DNA of 64,000 bases from Spiroplasma endosymbiont of Clivina fossor (GTDB lineage Bacteria; Bacillota_I; Bacilli_A; Mycoplasmatales; Nriv7): assembly GCF_964031115.1 (NCBI RefSeq), contig NZ_OZ035006.1, positions 1,302,001 to 1,366,000 of the forward strand, written 5' to 3'. The stretch's first letter is position 1, and every line of letters begins with the position of its first letter. Shown in pieces: positions 51,012 through 61,839 of the stretch. The notes under the pieces were generated by a model, which worked only from the letters and a program-made list of their open reading frames with translations, had not been told where the DNA came from and ran no database searches. The position numbers and the translations under genes are program-made.

Positions 51012-51260
51012 CTAATCCCAAGAAGTAAACTTTTGTAAATATTCTCTAATTGCTTGTTTCATATAAGATGTCCCATGTTGTTGAAAATATTTCTTCTTAC
51101 AAGCACTATCTCAACCCCCATACATCGCATTACCACCAATAAGTGAATAAGATTTATACCAACAAATATTTTCCTTAATAATTTCCTGAATCTGCTTTTT
51201 TTCTAAAAGCAAAGTATCAACTGATTGCCCACAATTAGCATAATATTTTTCTAATTTTAT
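51012..51260 (-). pseudogene. 3' end of an unknown gene
   Basis: About 80 C-terminal residues in one open frame (including NAMYGGWDSACKKKYF and AIREYLQKF), cut at its 5' side by the diverged IS1595 end. No start codon. The family is not recognised; the density of Cys, Trp and Tyr suggests a soluble protein. Confidence 0.5.
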
Positions 51261-51262
51261 AG

Positions 51263-52186
51263 ATAAGTATTGATAAAATAAAAAAAGTCATCAACCTGAC
51301 TTCTAAAAATTAATTTTATTAAATTTTAGAATTAGTGGTTATAAATTAAAATACAACAAGTTTGATTGTTGATAAGGATTTAAACCATAATGTTGATATT
51401 TTCATTTTCATAAGTTGAGATAATCTTGAATGTTAGTAAAACCAATGCCGTGATAGTGAGTGAGAAATTCTTTTATACTGGATTGAACTTTGCTAACATT
51501 TTTTAAATTAAAATAACTACCTTTTTTAGAAGCATTATGTTTAACTTGTTTTAATTTGCATTTAGTTTGTACTGCAACTAAATCATATAAGGGGTGCATA
51601 TCTGTTTTTAAAAGCGAATTTTCTTTAATAAGTTTGTTAGTTAAATTATCTTCAACCCATTTTCGTTTTAGTCTTTTAGTGTTGGTAACTTGTGCATAAA
51701 TATTAAGGTTTTCATCAATAGCTACTTGAATACAACATTTTGTATTTTTAGCATTAGGTTCAATATAGAGTTTTCTTGGGTCATCTTTGGATTTAAAATT
51801 TCCTTTATGAATTTCTTTAATAAAAGTTTCATCAATTTCAATGATGCCACTAAGTTTCTTAAAGTATTTTTGAGTTTTTGCTAATTGCTTTGATTTCATT
51901 AATTTTTGACGATTAAATCATGCTGAAAGTGTTGAAGTGTTGATAAAACTAGCAATTATTCTTGAAGATTGCCCTAACATAGAAATTTTAATTAATAAAT
52001 CTCATTGTTCATAAGAAAGTTTACTACGATAAGTAAAATGATTTCTAAACGCATCAAAACTACTTTTGCAATTTTTACATAAATATCTTTGCTTATCATT
52101 TTTAAACCCGTTTTTTACACATTTAAAAGATTTACAATCAGAAGATAAATTATACCTTTCTTTTTAAATTTATTATCAATAATTAC
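51263..52186 (-). pseudogene. Diverged IS1595-like element, 5'-truncated (copy e)
   Basis: A second, clearly different member of the family: open on the minus strand from about 52170 to TAA at 51339, with CKNCK ribbon half, IDETFIKEIHKGNFKSKDD, TDMHPLYDL and LWKWKYQHYG. The first CxxC and start are missing, since IS1595 copy f joins at 52187. It appears to be the donor of the conversion tract in copy d. Confidence 0.75.
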
Positions 52187-52406
52187 TTTTAATTTTGTCG
52201 AAAACTCTTGATAAAATAAAAAAAAATCATCAACTTGATAATTTTAAAAGGCTTTTATGTAAAATTACTATTTTTACTTTAACTTTTTTATACATTAAAA
52301 TATAATATCGCTGTTTGTTGGTTTGGAGTTAAACCCTTATGTTGGTATTTTCATTTTCAGAGATTTAAATAATTTTGAATATTAGTAAAACCTAAACCAT
52401 GATAAT
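52187..52406 (-). pseudogene. IS1595-like left-end fragment (copy f)
   Basis: The outer 220 bp of the main element, with the last residues of the transposase, cut by IS5 copy 6 at GATAAT. Confidence 0.85.
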
Positions 52407-53474
52407 AGACTTCTTGCAAAATTAATATGATAATTATAATTTTTAAATTTAAAATAAATATAAAAGTGTTATTAAAATAATTTTTAGATTATTTTTACAA
52501 ATATTTTGTCATTAAAACATAATAAAAATTATTATTTACAATAAAAAAAGACTGAAATTTTAAATTATCAAATATATTTAAACTAATAGTTGTAAATTAT
52601 AAATTGAAGCTATTAAATTAAATCTTAAAGCAAATCTTTTTCTACGATTTCGATATTTTTCACTAATAATTTTAAATTTTTTAAGTATAGCAAAAACATT
52701 TTCAATAACAATTCTCATTTTTGAAATTCGCTCATTATTTTGCTTTTCTTCTTTATTTAAAGGGTTTTTCTTTGATTTTCTTTTAGGAATTAAAACATTA
52801 TGATTAATTTTTTGTATGCCTTGATAACCTAAATCCACTAAAACAGTTGTTTCTGGTAAAAATTTAATTTTTGAATCTTTTAAAATTTTAAAGTCATGGT
52901 TTTTACCATAAGAAAAATCAGAACTAATAATTTTTTTACTATCTTTTTCAATTATAACTTGTGTTTTTATTGTGTGTTTTTTCTTTTTTCCTGAGTAGTG
53001 CTGTTTTTGTCTTTTTTTGGGCGTTGGATTTGGCTTTCAGTTACATCAATTATAACAGTCTTATCTTTGAAATAATCTTTTAATAGTGATTTTTGACCAG
53101 TAAGTTGTTGAAAATTAGGGTGTTTTATTAAAGTGTCTTCAATTCATTTGATATTTCTATAACAACTACTTTCACTAATATCATAACTTTTTGCAATATG
53201 AAAATAAGTTCTATATTCTCTTCAATATTCTAAAGTCATTAAAATACGATTTTCTAATGATAATTTATTGGTTCTTCCGCGACGAAATCTCTTTTTTAAT
53301 TCTTCTATTTTTAAAATTTCTAGCATTTTATTAAAAGTAGTATGTTTAATACCAGTTAATCTTAAAAAATTTTTATCACTTATTTGATTATTTTTTTTAA
53401 ATTTCATTTAAATTCCACCTTTTTATTAAAAACAACAATTCAATTATATTTTAAATTAATTTTGCAAGAAGTCT
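52407..53474 (-). mobile_element. IS5-family element, copy 6
   Basis: A 1068-bp copy with IS1595 DNA on its left and viral ORF1 on its right. Both flanks read AAT, but the empty IS1595 site does not continue into the right flank, so recombination between two IS5 copies made this junction. Confidence 0.9.
52578..53407 (-). CDS. IS5-family transposase, frameshifted (copy 6)
   Basis: Two frames joined by a -1 shift, as in copy 2. Confidence 0.85.
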
Positions 53475-53490
53475 AATATATATATATATA

Positions 53491-55356
53491 TTATACAAAA
53501 ATTCGTAAAATCATTAGAAAAATGGCAAAGCCAATTAAAAACTGAAAGGTATAGTAAAAGGCAGGTACCGTTTTAAAAATTGGAAAAATGGCAGTTGAAA
53601 AATTAACTGTTGCTTTTGCGATGATTGCTAGTGGGCGTAAAATGGTAATAATTTGTGACGCTGTCAGCATTCAGTTAATCATTTTGATACCAGCATTTTG
53701 AATGGCACATCCAATATCATTAAAAGTTGGTATTCATCGTCCTGAATATTTGCAATTTGTTGGCGGAATCAAGTCGTCTCATTCCGAATTTGTTGAACCA
53801 TCAGGTATAAACGCCGTGGAATTAAGGACATTAAAGTCATAGATTTTAAAATTGTAGTTAGAAATATTTACTTTATGGTACAAAGGAAAGGTTAAGGTAA
53901 AAATATTAATACCATAGCGAATATCAATATCGGTATTAAGATAATTAATTTTGTTATTTGTTGGTTCAGATGGTAGAGCAATTAGCTTATTATCATAGGA
54001 TTTAAGGACATTAAATTCTATTTTATAGATACTGTTATTATTTTTAATAGCATTATAATTTTCTTGGTGCGTTTTTTTATCAAAAGTAAAGAAGTAACTT
54101 CTTAGTAATAATTCCGAATTACCAATAACATTGATTAAATATTTTTTGGGATAAAAGGTAATTAACGAGCGATAAAAAAATCCAATTTGAATAAAGTAAT
54201 CTTTCTTATAGTTTTCTACGCCCTTAAAGTTAATTTCGGTATGAGTTTTTTCGTCCATATCAAAAGTTGCATAAAATAAACTGGCAAAGAAATTGCCAAG
54301 AATTTCGTAGATTTCATCAAAAATATTTTTATAATTGTTACCGTTAATAGTACGAATGTTGTTTTTAAAATAAAGGTAAATGTCATTTCTTAATTCAGGG
54401 TCGTATCTTAAGAAACTAAATCTAATATTAAGATAATTTAACACTCCAAAAAGATACTTAATTAGGTAATAATCGTTAGCATTCACAGTATCATATTTTC
54501 AAATTTCCTTTTCACCGTGTAATAATTGTAAATAATTGTTTCCGGCAATTAGGGTTTTGTTAAATGCCTTGATTTTAAGGATATTTTCATTAATATTGTT
54601 TAAATCTGTTGATGTTTTGTGATAAAAGTAGCTTTCGTTTTTAAAACCGTAATTTTTAATCATAAATTCTTTGTAGTAACCTTTTTCTAAAGTGTCAATG
54701 AAATTGAATACTGGCGTTCAATAAAGATAAGAGTAATTAAATTTATCAAAATCACCACGATGAATCATTAAGTAATCAAGGTTCTCAATGACATCATTAT
54801 AGTTATGGTTGCCATCAAAATTAGTTGTTGTTGTCGGTAATTCAATATCGGTACTGTCTTTTTCAATTTCAATTTCAAAATCATTTATTTTTTCTAAAAA
54901 GTAATCTTTTGTAAGATTATTATTGGTTCAAACATTTAACTCTGTACCTTGTGCTTTGATTGTTATTTTTTTATTAATTACTCATTTATCATCTTCATTT
55001 TCTATTTTTGTTCCGTGTGTAGTTATTAATTTTCTAATTTTTTCTTGTTTATCTTGATTATTTTGAAATTTTTGTGTAAATAGAAAAGTAAAGTTGTTTA
55101 AATTTTTTAATTCTGGTAATTTTTCATTTAAATTGCTATTATCTTTTTTATATATTTGAACTCGTACAATTTTTGTATTTGAAATTCAAAACTCTACTTT
55201 TTTTAAGCCTTTGATTTCAAAATCATAAACTTTATTGTTTTGTCTTTTATTTCTAATTAGGGCTTGTGTTGTTATTTCATCATTATTAATGTTTGGTGGA
55301 ATAGTAAAAATGTTATTGAAACTAATAATTATCATGGTAAATATTTTCATAAACAT
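53491..55356 (-). CDS. Plectrovirus ORF1 virion protein, full length (copy B)
   Basis: A 621-residue protein with signal-like N-terminus (MFMKIFTMIIISFNN), an exchangeable domain (about residues 43-165) nearly identical to the lipoprotein at 39936-40412, then the conserved body (FDGNHNYNDV onwards) and a C-terminal membrane segment near the end (FQFLIGFAIFLMILRIFV). Several Trp are TGA. AAAAGGAG lies upstream. Architecture fits a minor capsid protein that binds the host and anchors the virion end during assembly. Complete, unlike copy A with its C10 tract. Confidence 0.8.
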
Positions 55357-55359
55357 TTT

Positions 55360-55641
55360 TTATCACTCCTTTTTAAAATATTTTATTTTTCGTTGTTCTT
55401 TTTTTATTTTTTTAATAAGTCACTCAATACCACAATTTATAATTACCGCTATTGTAATGCATATATCTAAATATCCTAGTATCATAAGTGAAATTAATGC
55501 TTCAAATTTTTCATATAATAATTTCAAATCATTAATTTCCAATTTTAAAAATGAAATGAAAAAGATAATAATCATAAAAATATAAGGCAAAATTCTCCAT
55601 CAATATTTTTTTAAAGAATTAATGAGTTTGTTTCATTTCAT
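55360..55641 (-). CDS. Plectrovirus membrane protein p93 (copy B)
   Basis: 93 residues with two hydrophobic segments (about 17-33 and 56-75) and a Lys-rich tail ending in KKEW. Starts inside p129 and ends 3 bp before ORF1, so it shares its message. Uninterrupted counterpart of the gene broken at 5620-6912. Confidence 0.75.
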
Positions 55642-56008
55642 TTTTCAAGGCTCTTTTTGCTTTAATTTTCTTAACAATAAGTCAAACTAATTTTTCAACT
55701 TGAAAAGCAATAAATATCGCAGTACCAAATCAATAAACAAACAATCCGAGCAACATAATAACAGTATTTAAACCAAAAAACTTATACATATCTTTTTCAA
55801 TAAAATCAATAAATTCTCTATTTGTGCCCATTATCCACTTAGTATCTAATAAAGTTAAAGTTCAAAGTATTAAGCTTATAAAGATGAAAATGATACTTAA
55901 TACGATTTTTAACCACTGCTTTTTAAAAGAATTTTTAATTCTTAATTTTAATGGCATTTTTTCTTTTGAATTATCTTTTTTAAATAATTTGCCTAAAAGT
56001 TTTTTCAT
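55619..56008 (-). CDS. Plectrovirus membrane protein p129 (copy B)
   Basis: 129 residues, two membrane segments. The start adds MKKLLGKLFKKDNS compared with p117 of copies A and C, where the methyltransferase gene occupies that place. The central part (LNTVIMLLGLFVYWFGTAIF) differs from p117 while both ends match. AAAGGAG precedes the ATG. Confidence 0.72.
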
Positions 56009-56030
56009 TTTAATTCTCCTTTCATATTTT

Positions 56031-56279
56031 TTATCGTCCTTTAATCACAATAAATAAAGCAATCAGCACACAAGTGACGCCAAGAATGGTAAAAATTGGG
56101 TGTTGCGAAAATGTCCGAGCCATTGGTTTAAATAGTTCTAAAATTGTTAAATTACTAGTAATAAATTTTTGGAAATTAGCAAGACCTTCGCTAATATAGT
56201 TCGTTAAAGTTTCAAAATGACTACCAGCTAAAAGTCCAAGAACAGTTATTAAGATAAAAATAATAATTAGTTTAAACAT
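56031..56279 (-). CDS. Plectrovirus two-span membrane protein p82 (copy B)
   Basis: 82 residues, spans at about 2-19 and 62-80, complete; the copy A version is frameshifted. Begins 2 bp after p94. Confidence 0.75.
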   Translation of the reverse strand: MFKLIIIFILITVLGLLAGSHFETLTNYISEGLANFQKFITSNLTILELFKPMARTFSQHPIFTILGVTCVLIALFIVIKGR

Positions 56280-56281
56280 TT

Positions 56282-56566
56282 TTAGTTACCTTGTTTTGTT
56301 TTTATCGGTTTTACTTGTTTTTTAACTTTTCCTCAGGCACTTAAACGACCTTTATTTTTAACTGCATATTGGCGTTGTTTTTCTAAATTAACTTGTTGAC
56401 TACCAAATCCAAGAATAATTGCCATAAGAAATTCTACGGCCAGCGTTAAGAATAGAGGAAATATTAGTTGAATATTCGTTCCTGGTACTTCCAAACTTCA
56501 AATTAAATCAAAAACTTTATAAAGCATTTGGGCGAGAAAGTCGGCCATTTTTGCGAGATTTTCCAT
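56282..56566 (-). CDS. Plectrovirus membrane protein p94 (copy B)
   Basis: 94 residues with one central membrane segment and a basic tail; homologue of 4101-4412 with a shorter C-terminus. Starts 3 bp behind zot, with its AAAAGGAA site inside zot. Confidence 0.75.
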
Positions 56567-56569
56567 TTT

Positions 56570-57556
56570 TTATTGTTCCTTTTCTTTCATTTTTCTTAAA
56601 AATTTGCTGAATTTATCCATTTTTAAGTATTCTAAGTCTTCTAAATCAATTGCTGTGTCATTATAGTATTTATCTTCATAGTCAGGATTTACTTTTGAAT
56701 TTAAGTAATCTCTTAAAAATGCTAGGTAAAAAGAATTGTAAGTGTTTAATATTGGTAGAGGAATTTTTAGTTTAAAAAAATAAATATCAAGTTCAGGAAT
56801 ATCGCGGTATTTAATGCGACGACCCTTTTTACTATTTTTAGCATCAATTAAGGTGTTTCGTCAGCGTTCATATTCTTCAATACTAGTAAAGGTGCCATAG
56901 ATGACTTTTAAATAGGGGCGAAAAATATTAACGGGTTTTTTACGAATGCCCACAATCACATTATTGGCAATATCACGAACTTTAACTCAAATATGTTTAT
57001 CTCTTTGACCGCTAGCGAGAACAATATGACCGAAATGGCGTGCCAGAGCGAAATATTCTTGAATACCGGTTTCTTCGTTTTTGGTATTATTTTTTTCCCA
57101 ATCAGTTCCTTCTAAAAATAAGTTGGTTTCATCTCATAAAAGTAAGGTTTTGTCTGGCAATACCGGATAATCAAAATCTAATAATCCCATATGGCCTAAA
57201 CTTAATTTTTGGGTTTCTAGTAATGGAAATGTTGATGCGATATGATATTTCTTCTTTTTTAATAATTTTGATGCGTATACTAGAAAGGCGGTTTTTCCAG
57301 TTCCTAATGAACCAATAACAATATTTAATGGTGAATTTTTTAAGAAATTAATAACTTTGTTAATTTGTGTTAAATTACTGATTTTAAAAATAAAAATTAA
57401 AATACAACCTGCTAAAAATAAATAACTCACAATGTTTTTAAAATAACCGTTGTAAACATATCAAATTGCTCCTCAATGTCATAAAATTAAAAATGAGGTG
57501 CGATTCAATTCAATAAAATGGTTATTTTTTTCTATTATTCATTTGCAAAATTTCAT
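56570..57556 (-). CDS. Zot/pI-like assembly ATPase (copy B)
   Basis: A complete 328-residue protein: one or two membrane segments in the first 65 residues, P-loop GSLGTGKT (about residue 84), Walker B LLLWDETN, then EYFALARHFGHIVLASGQRDKHIWVKVRD, the family's sensor region. Zot-type ATPases drive extrusion of filamentous viruses. The ribosome site lies in the hairpin arm described for copy A. It has the A7 run in frame where copy A has A8. Confidence 0.85.
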
Positions 57557-57570
57557 CTTGCACCTCACTT
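57491..57570 (-). promoter_or_regulatory. Hairpin covering the zot ribosome site (copy B)
   Basis: Same pairing as at 2197-2276, with one A-to-G change tolerated as G-T. The conserved arms are GTGAGGTGC and GCACCTCAT. Confidence 0.5.
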
Positions 57571-57580
57571 TATTTTTTTG

Positions 57581-57823
57581 TTAGCGTACAGCTCCAAGTA
57601 ATTTTTCAAACATTTTAAAGCAAATAAAGAATATTGCCAAAATAAATGGAAAAATGAATATTCAGTAGTCAGCAAAGAAATTACCGACTTGTGGCATATT
57701 AACAGCAATAATTTCCCACATTTTAGTAAACGCTGTTATAATCGCATTTCATAATTTAGTCATCGCGTCACTAGCTGTTATCTTCGTTACTGCTGGTGCT
57801 TCTGTTAAGAAAGTTCCAATCAT
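57581..57823 (-). CDS. Plectrovirus major coat protein (copy B)
   Basis: 80 residues, same architecture as at 1941-2186: amphipathic N-terminus, membrane segment (IFIFPFILAIFFICF), basic end. Differences concentrate in the first 15 residues (LTEAPAVTK against LADAPATVEK). Preceded by the strong site at 57827-57840. Confidence 0.75.
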
Positions 57824-57826
57824 ATA

Positions 57827-57840
57827 ATCACCCCCTTTCT
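57827..57840 (-). promoter_or_regulatory. Strong ribosome site of the coat gene (copy B)
   Basis: AGAAAGGGGGTGAT on the minus strand, same as in copy A. Confidence 0.7.
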
Positions 57841-57842
57841 TT

Positions 57843-57977
57843 TTAAAACATTCATCATTTATATTCAAAGTTTTTCTTAAATTTATTAAAACCACGATTA
57901 ACCTTAACACGACTGTATTTTTTACTAATTAATTTTGAATTTCTTTGTGAATGCATTACAACGTAACTTCTTGACAT
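57843..57977 (-). CDS. Plectrovirus small basic protein p44 (copy B)
   Basis: 44 residues, a third of them Lys or Arg; same length as copy A with seven or so substitutions. Confidence 0.65.
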
Positions 57978-57988
57978 TACTTTTGTTT

Positions 57989-58219
57989 CTATCTAAATAC
58001 TGATATGGTTTTTCAAAGTAGCATTAGAATAAATCACACCATAATCGCTGTTAAGAATCAAAAAGCAATGTTTGCCATTAAAAGTCAAAGTGGTGCTTCG
58101 GTTAAATCAATCTCTTTACCACCACTAATATGAGCCGGAATAGTTGTAATTTGGATAAACAAATCTCAGAAAGTTTGTTTAATTTGTTCTCAATTAAATT
58201 CTTTTAAATTTACTGTCAT
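57989..58219 (-). CDS. Plectrovirus membrane protein p76 (copy B)
   Basis: 76 residues, C-terminal membrane segment; collinear with 1544-1774. Confidence 0.75.
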
Positions 58220-58222
58220 TTT

Positions 58223-58384
58223 TTATCTCCCAAAAATCATTTTTATTGGTAAATACATAATTGAAATTAAGGCGAAAAGAAAAGTAATGATAATAATTAA
58301 TCCGGCAATAAATGCAACTTGTGCAGGCATTTTTTCTATCGGAACAAACAGTTTTAAGAATTCCATAATAATTTCTCAAAACAT
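58223..58384 (-). CDS. Plectrovirus small membrane protein p53 (copy B)
   Basis: 53 residues, one span; start overlaps the p73 stop by one base, as in copy A. Confidence 0.7.
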
Positions 58385-58605
58385 TATTTTTTATCCGCGC
58401 TATTTTCTTTTGAATTAGGAGCTTTAACTCATTCTTCAAAGCGAGCAATAAACACTTTTTCATCTTTTGTAAAATTACCAGTATTATTTTTAATGGCATT
58501 TTTATATTTAATTCGCATTTTTATTTTGGCATAAATTTTATAAGCAAAATATGCCAGTAACATTATGCAGATAATAATAAATATTAGTCCAATCGCAATA
58601 TTCAT
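58384..58605 (-). CDS. Plectrovirus small membrane protein p73 (copy B)
   Basis: 73 residues, N-terminal span; collinear with 1158-1379. Confidence 0.75.
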
Positions 58606-58607
58606 TT

Positions 58608-58934
58608 TTAAACTCCTTTAAAATAGTTATAATTTGTATCTTTTTTGTTGTTTTCTTTTTCGGCAACGAAGAAACTTAATAATTCTTGTCCTTTAATTAA
58701 CTTGGTTTCTTGCTCAGATTGATTAATTGAGATTACTTGGTATTCATTATTCTTGATTATTCCGATGCAAATCGAATTTTCATATTTTCCTTTATAAACA
58801 AATCGTTTTGGAAACCAAATACCGATTTGTTTATTAAATCACGGAATTTTTGGTGCTTTAATTAAAATTGCATTTTGTGTTTCTTTTAAGAGATATTTTT
58901 TAGTATTTAAGAAAATGTTTTCAATGTTTTTCAT
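58608..58934 (-). CDS. Plectrovirus protein p108 (copy B)
   Basis: 108 residues, soluble and basic; first gene of copy B, collinear with 829-1155. Confidence 0.8.
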
Positions 58935-59161
58935 AGTAAATTACCTTTCTTATTTGTTATAAACTAAGTTATTTAACTAAGTTTTTTAAACATTTATATA
59001 TCGCAGATTTGAATGTTTAACAAGTTTTGTTAGTAAACCTCGTTTACTAATTAACTTAGTTTGATTTCATTGGTGCAAAAAAATATAAGGCATAATTAAA
59101 AATAATAAGTGTTAATTTAACCTTATATTTCTTGCAATAAATAAATGAGCTCATATTTATT
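58935..59161 (-). other. Viral leader, shortened form, with covarying hairpin
   Basis: Contains the leader hairpin (58986-59020): TTAAACATT pairs with AATGTTTAA around a loop that keeps ATCTGCGAT. The G-rich block and terminator of the other copies are absent; AT-rich DNA of unknown role extends to the IS5 element. Confidence 0.5.
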
Positions 59162-60229
59162 AGACTTCTTGCAAAATTAATATGATAATTATAATTTTTA
59201 AATTTAAAATAAATATAAAAGTGTTATTAAAATAATTTTTAGATTATTTTTACAAATATTTTGTCATTAAAACATAATAAAAATTATTATTTACAATAAA
59301 AAAAGACTGAAATTTTAAATTATCAAATATATTTAAACTAATAGTTGTAAATTATAAATTGAAGCTATTAAATTAAATCTTAAAGCAAATCTTTTTCTAC
59401 GATTTCGATATTTTTCACTAATAATTTTAAATTTTTTAAGTATAGCAAAAACATTTTCAATAACAATTCTCATTTTTGAAATTCGCTCATTATTTTGCTT
59501 TTCTTCTTTATTTAAAGGGTTTTTCTTTGATTTTCTTTTAGGAATTAAAACATTATGATTAATTTTTTGTATGCCTTGATAACCTAAATCCACTAAAACA
59601 GTTGTTTCTGGTAAAAATTTAATTTTTGAATCTTTTAAAATTTTAAAGTCATGGTTTTTACCATAAGAAAAATCAGAACTAATAATTTTTTTACTATCTT
59701 TTTCAATTATAACTTGTGTTTTTATTGTGTGTTTTTTCTTTTTTCCTGAGTAGTGCTGTTTTTGTCTTTTTTTGGGCGTTGGATTTGGCTTTCAGTTACA
59801 TCAATTATAACAGTCTTATCTTTGAAATAATCTTTTAATAGTGATTTTTGACCAGTAAGTTGTTGAAAATTAGGGTGTTTTATTAAAGTGTCTTCAATTC
59901 ATTTGATATTTCTATAACAACTACTTTCACTAATATCATAACTTTTTGCAATATGAAAATAAGTTCTATATTCTCTTCAATATTCTAAAGTCATTAAAAT
60001 ACGATTTTCTAATGATAATTTATTGGTTCTTCCGCGACGAAATCTCTTTTTTAATTCTTCTATTTTTAAAATTTCTAGCATTTTATTAAAAGTAGTATGT
60101 TTAATACCAGTTAATCTTAAAAAATTTTTATCACTTATTTGATTATTTTTTTTAAATTTCATTTAAATTCCACCTTTTTATTAAAAACAACAATTCAATT
60201 ATATTTTAAATTAATTTTGCAAGAAGTCT
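59162..60229 (-). mobile_element. IS5-family element, copy 7
   Basis: A 1068-bp copy in the leader of viral copy B; ATT on both sides. Confidence 0.9.
59333..60162 (-). CDS. IS5-family transposase, frameshifted (copy 7)
   Basis: Two frames joined by a -1 shift, as in copy 2. Confidence 0.85.
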
Positions 60230-60237
60230 ATTTATTG

Positions 60238-60276
60238 ATTTTGTGTAAAACTAACATAAGTGTGTGCTTTACACAA
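60238..60276 (-). repeat. Left inverted repeat of the viral transposing unit
   Basis: On the minus strand it reads TTGTGTAAAGCACACACTTA then TGTTAGTTTTACACAA. TTTTGTGTAAA and TTTACACAAAA inside it can form an 11-bp hairpin. Outside it is AAATTCCTGAAAAA (60277-60290), the complement of the 14 bp outside the right end at 46829-46842. Confidence 0.7.
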
Positions 60277-60465
60277 AAATTCCTGAAAAATAGTATTGCC
60301 TTTAAATAAATCTTGTGGATTATCAATATTTTCTAAAAAATAATCAACAACTTTATCAAGTGCATCAGGTTCTTTTTTTATTTTTTTTTTTTGTCATTTT
60401 CTGTTTTCCTTCGTTTAAGTATAATTCAGAATGAATTATCGAGACACAGAATTTTGGACAGGCCC
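60277..60465 (-). pseudogene. IS256 transposase 5' fragment (vii)
   Basis: The first about 45 codons and the terminal repeat (CAGGCCC). The A run after the start codon (ATG at 60397) is lengthened and shifts the frame. It matches the part missing from the fragment at 46829-47980, plus 14 shared bases. Confidence 0.85.
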
Positions 60466-60473
60466 AAATAAAA

Positions 60474-60505
60474 AATCATTCTCATATGAGAATGATTTTA
60501 TTTTT
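60474..60505. terminator. Bidirectional terminator behind tsaD
   Basis: AATCATTCTCATATGAGAATGATT is a perfect palindrome with a T run on both strands. Confidence 0.8.
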
Positions 60506-61466
60506 TCTTTTTAGAAGCTTCTTTTAAGCGATTATTAATTATTTGTCAAGTTAATCTTGCAATCATCGCAGCATTATCAGTACAGTATTTGTTATTAGGA
60601 ATAATAACTGTGGTATTTTTTGTTGCTAAGTTTTTAACCTTAGTTCGTAAAACACTGTTAGCAGCAACCCCACCTACTACTGTTATCATTTTTGGATGAT
60701 ATTTTTTCATTGCCATTGTTAATTTTTTAATTAAAATGTTAGTTGCTTGTTCTTGAAAAGAACAAGCAATATCTTCTTTTCTAAATTCTAATTGGCGAGC
60801 ATTTAATTTTTTAATTAAATTTGCTACTGCAGATTTTAAACCACTAAATGAAAAATCAAAACTGTTATCATTTTTCCCTAATGGCAGTTCAAAAATATTT
60901 TGTCCTTTTTTTGCTATTTTATCAATTATTGGTCCACCTGGATATTCAAGTTCTAATAATCTTGCTACTTTATCATAAGCTTCACCGACAGCATCATCAT
61001 AAGTTTCTCCTAAAATATGAAAATCAAGATGTTTTTTCATTAAAACTAATTGCGTATGACCACCGGATACTACTAAGGTTATTAAGGGAAACTTAAATTC
61101 ATTATTAATGGCAGCACTATAAATATGACCTTCAATATGATTACAAGCAATAAGTGGTTTTTTTAACATTAATGATATTGTTTGAGCGCAAACTTTACCG
61201 ATATGAAGCGAACCACTTAATCCCGGATGGTCAGTATAACCGATGTAGTCAATATCATGATATTGGATTTGTGCTTGTTTAATAGCTTCTTTTAAAACAT
61301 AACTAATTTTAGAAATATGAAGTCTTGAAGCAATTTCAGGAACAACCCCACCATATTGTTGATGATTAGCTATTTGTGAAAAAATAATATTGCTTTTAAC
61401 TTTTTTATCTTTATATATTGCTATTGCTGTTTCATCACAACTTGTTTCAATAGCTAAGATGGTCAT
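60498..61466 (-). CDS. tsaD: tRNA N6-adenosine threonylcarbamoyltransferase
   Basis: A 322-residue enzyme that forms t6A at position 37 of ANN-decoding tRNAs, with TsaB and TsaE. Motifs: AIETSCDETA at the N-terminus, NHIEGH with the metal-binding His residues, LVVSGGHTQL, and GGVAANSVLR. A TGA Trp after MIARLT extends the protein by about 17 residues to TAA at 60498. TAAGGAG precedes the ATG. Confidence 0.96.
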
Positions 61467-61477
61467 ATTTTTTCTCC

Positions 61478-61777
61478 TTAATTAATAACAATAATTGAAT
61501 TACCTATTTCATTAATATTGGGTAATGATTTATTATTTGTAATAAATATATCACATTCCTTTAAATTGGCGTATTTAATAAAACCAATTGTGTTAATACT
61601 ATCATTTTCAGCAATAATAATTTTAGTATTAGAAGCACTTAATACTTTTTGTTTCAGTTGTGCTTCTTCTTCATTTTTAGCATATAAATCATAAGTATTA
61701 GAAATATTCTTAATATTAAGAATGCATTTACTGAATTTAACATTTTCTAAATTTGTAAATCACACACAGTTATTAGA
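61478..61777 (-). pseudogene. 3' end of a DeoR-type regulator
   Basis: About 99 codons open up to TAA at 61478 with the C-terminal DeoR sensor pattern (KNEEEAQLKQKVLSASNTK, IIIAENDSINTIGFIKYAN, CDIFITNN). Upstream it meets TAG at 61778, inside the 79-bp repeat; the DNA-binding half is missing. It lies 11 bp before tsaD. Confidence 0.6.
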
Positions 61778-61833
61778 CTATGCTTTTCTTAATTGATTTC
61801 ATAATACCATATTTTGTATTATTAAAATTAAAA
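61755..61833. repeat. 79-bp segment repeated inverted at 13193-13271
   Basis: One mismatch to the complement of 13193-13271. It ends six bases before the IS1595 element at 61840. Confidence 0.85.
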
Positions 61834-61839
61834 TAAAAA

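Noticed and set aside
55235-55585. Plus-strand membrane-protein-like frame
   Set aside because: Antisense to p93 and the start of ORF1 in copy B, both supported by conservation with copies A and C.
57040-57318. Plus-strand 92-codon frame
   Set aside because: Antisense to the Zot-like ATPase, whose P-loop and Walker B are clear.
60848-61096. Plus-strand 82-codon frame
   Set aside because: Antisense to tsaD.
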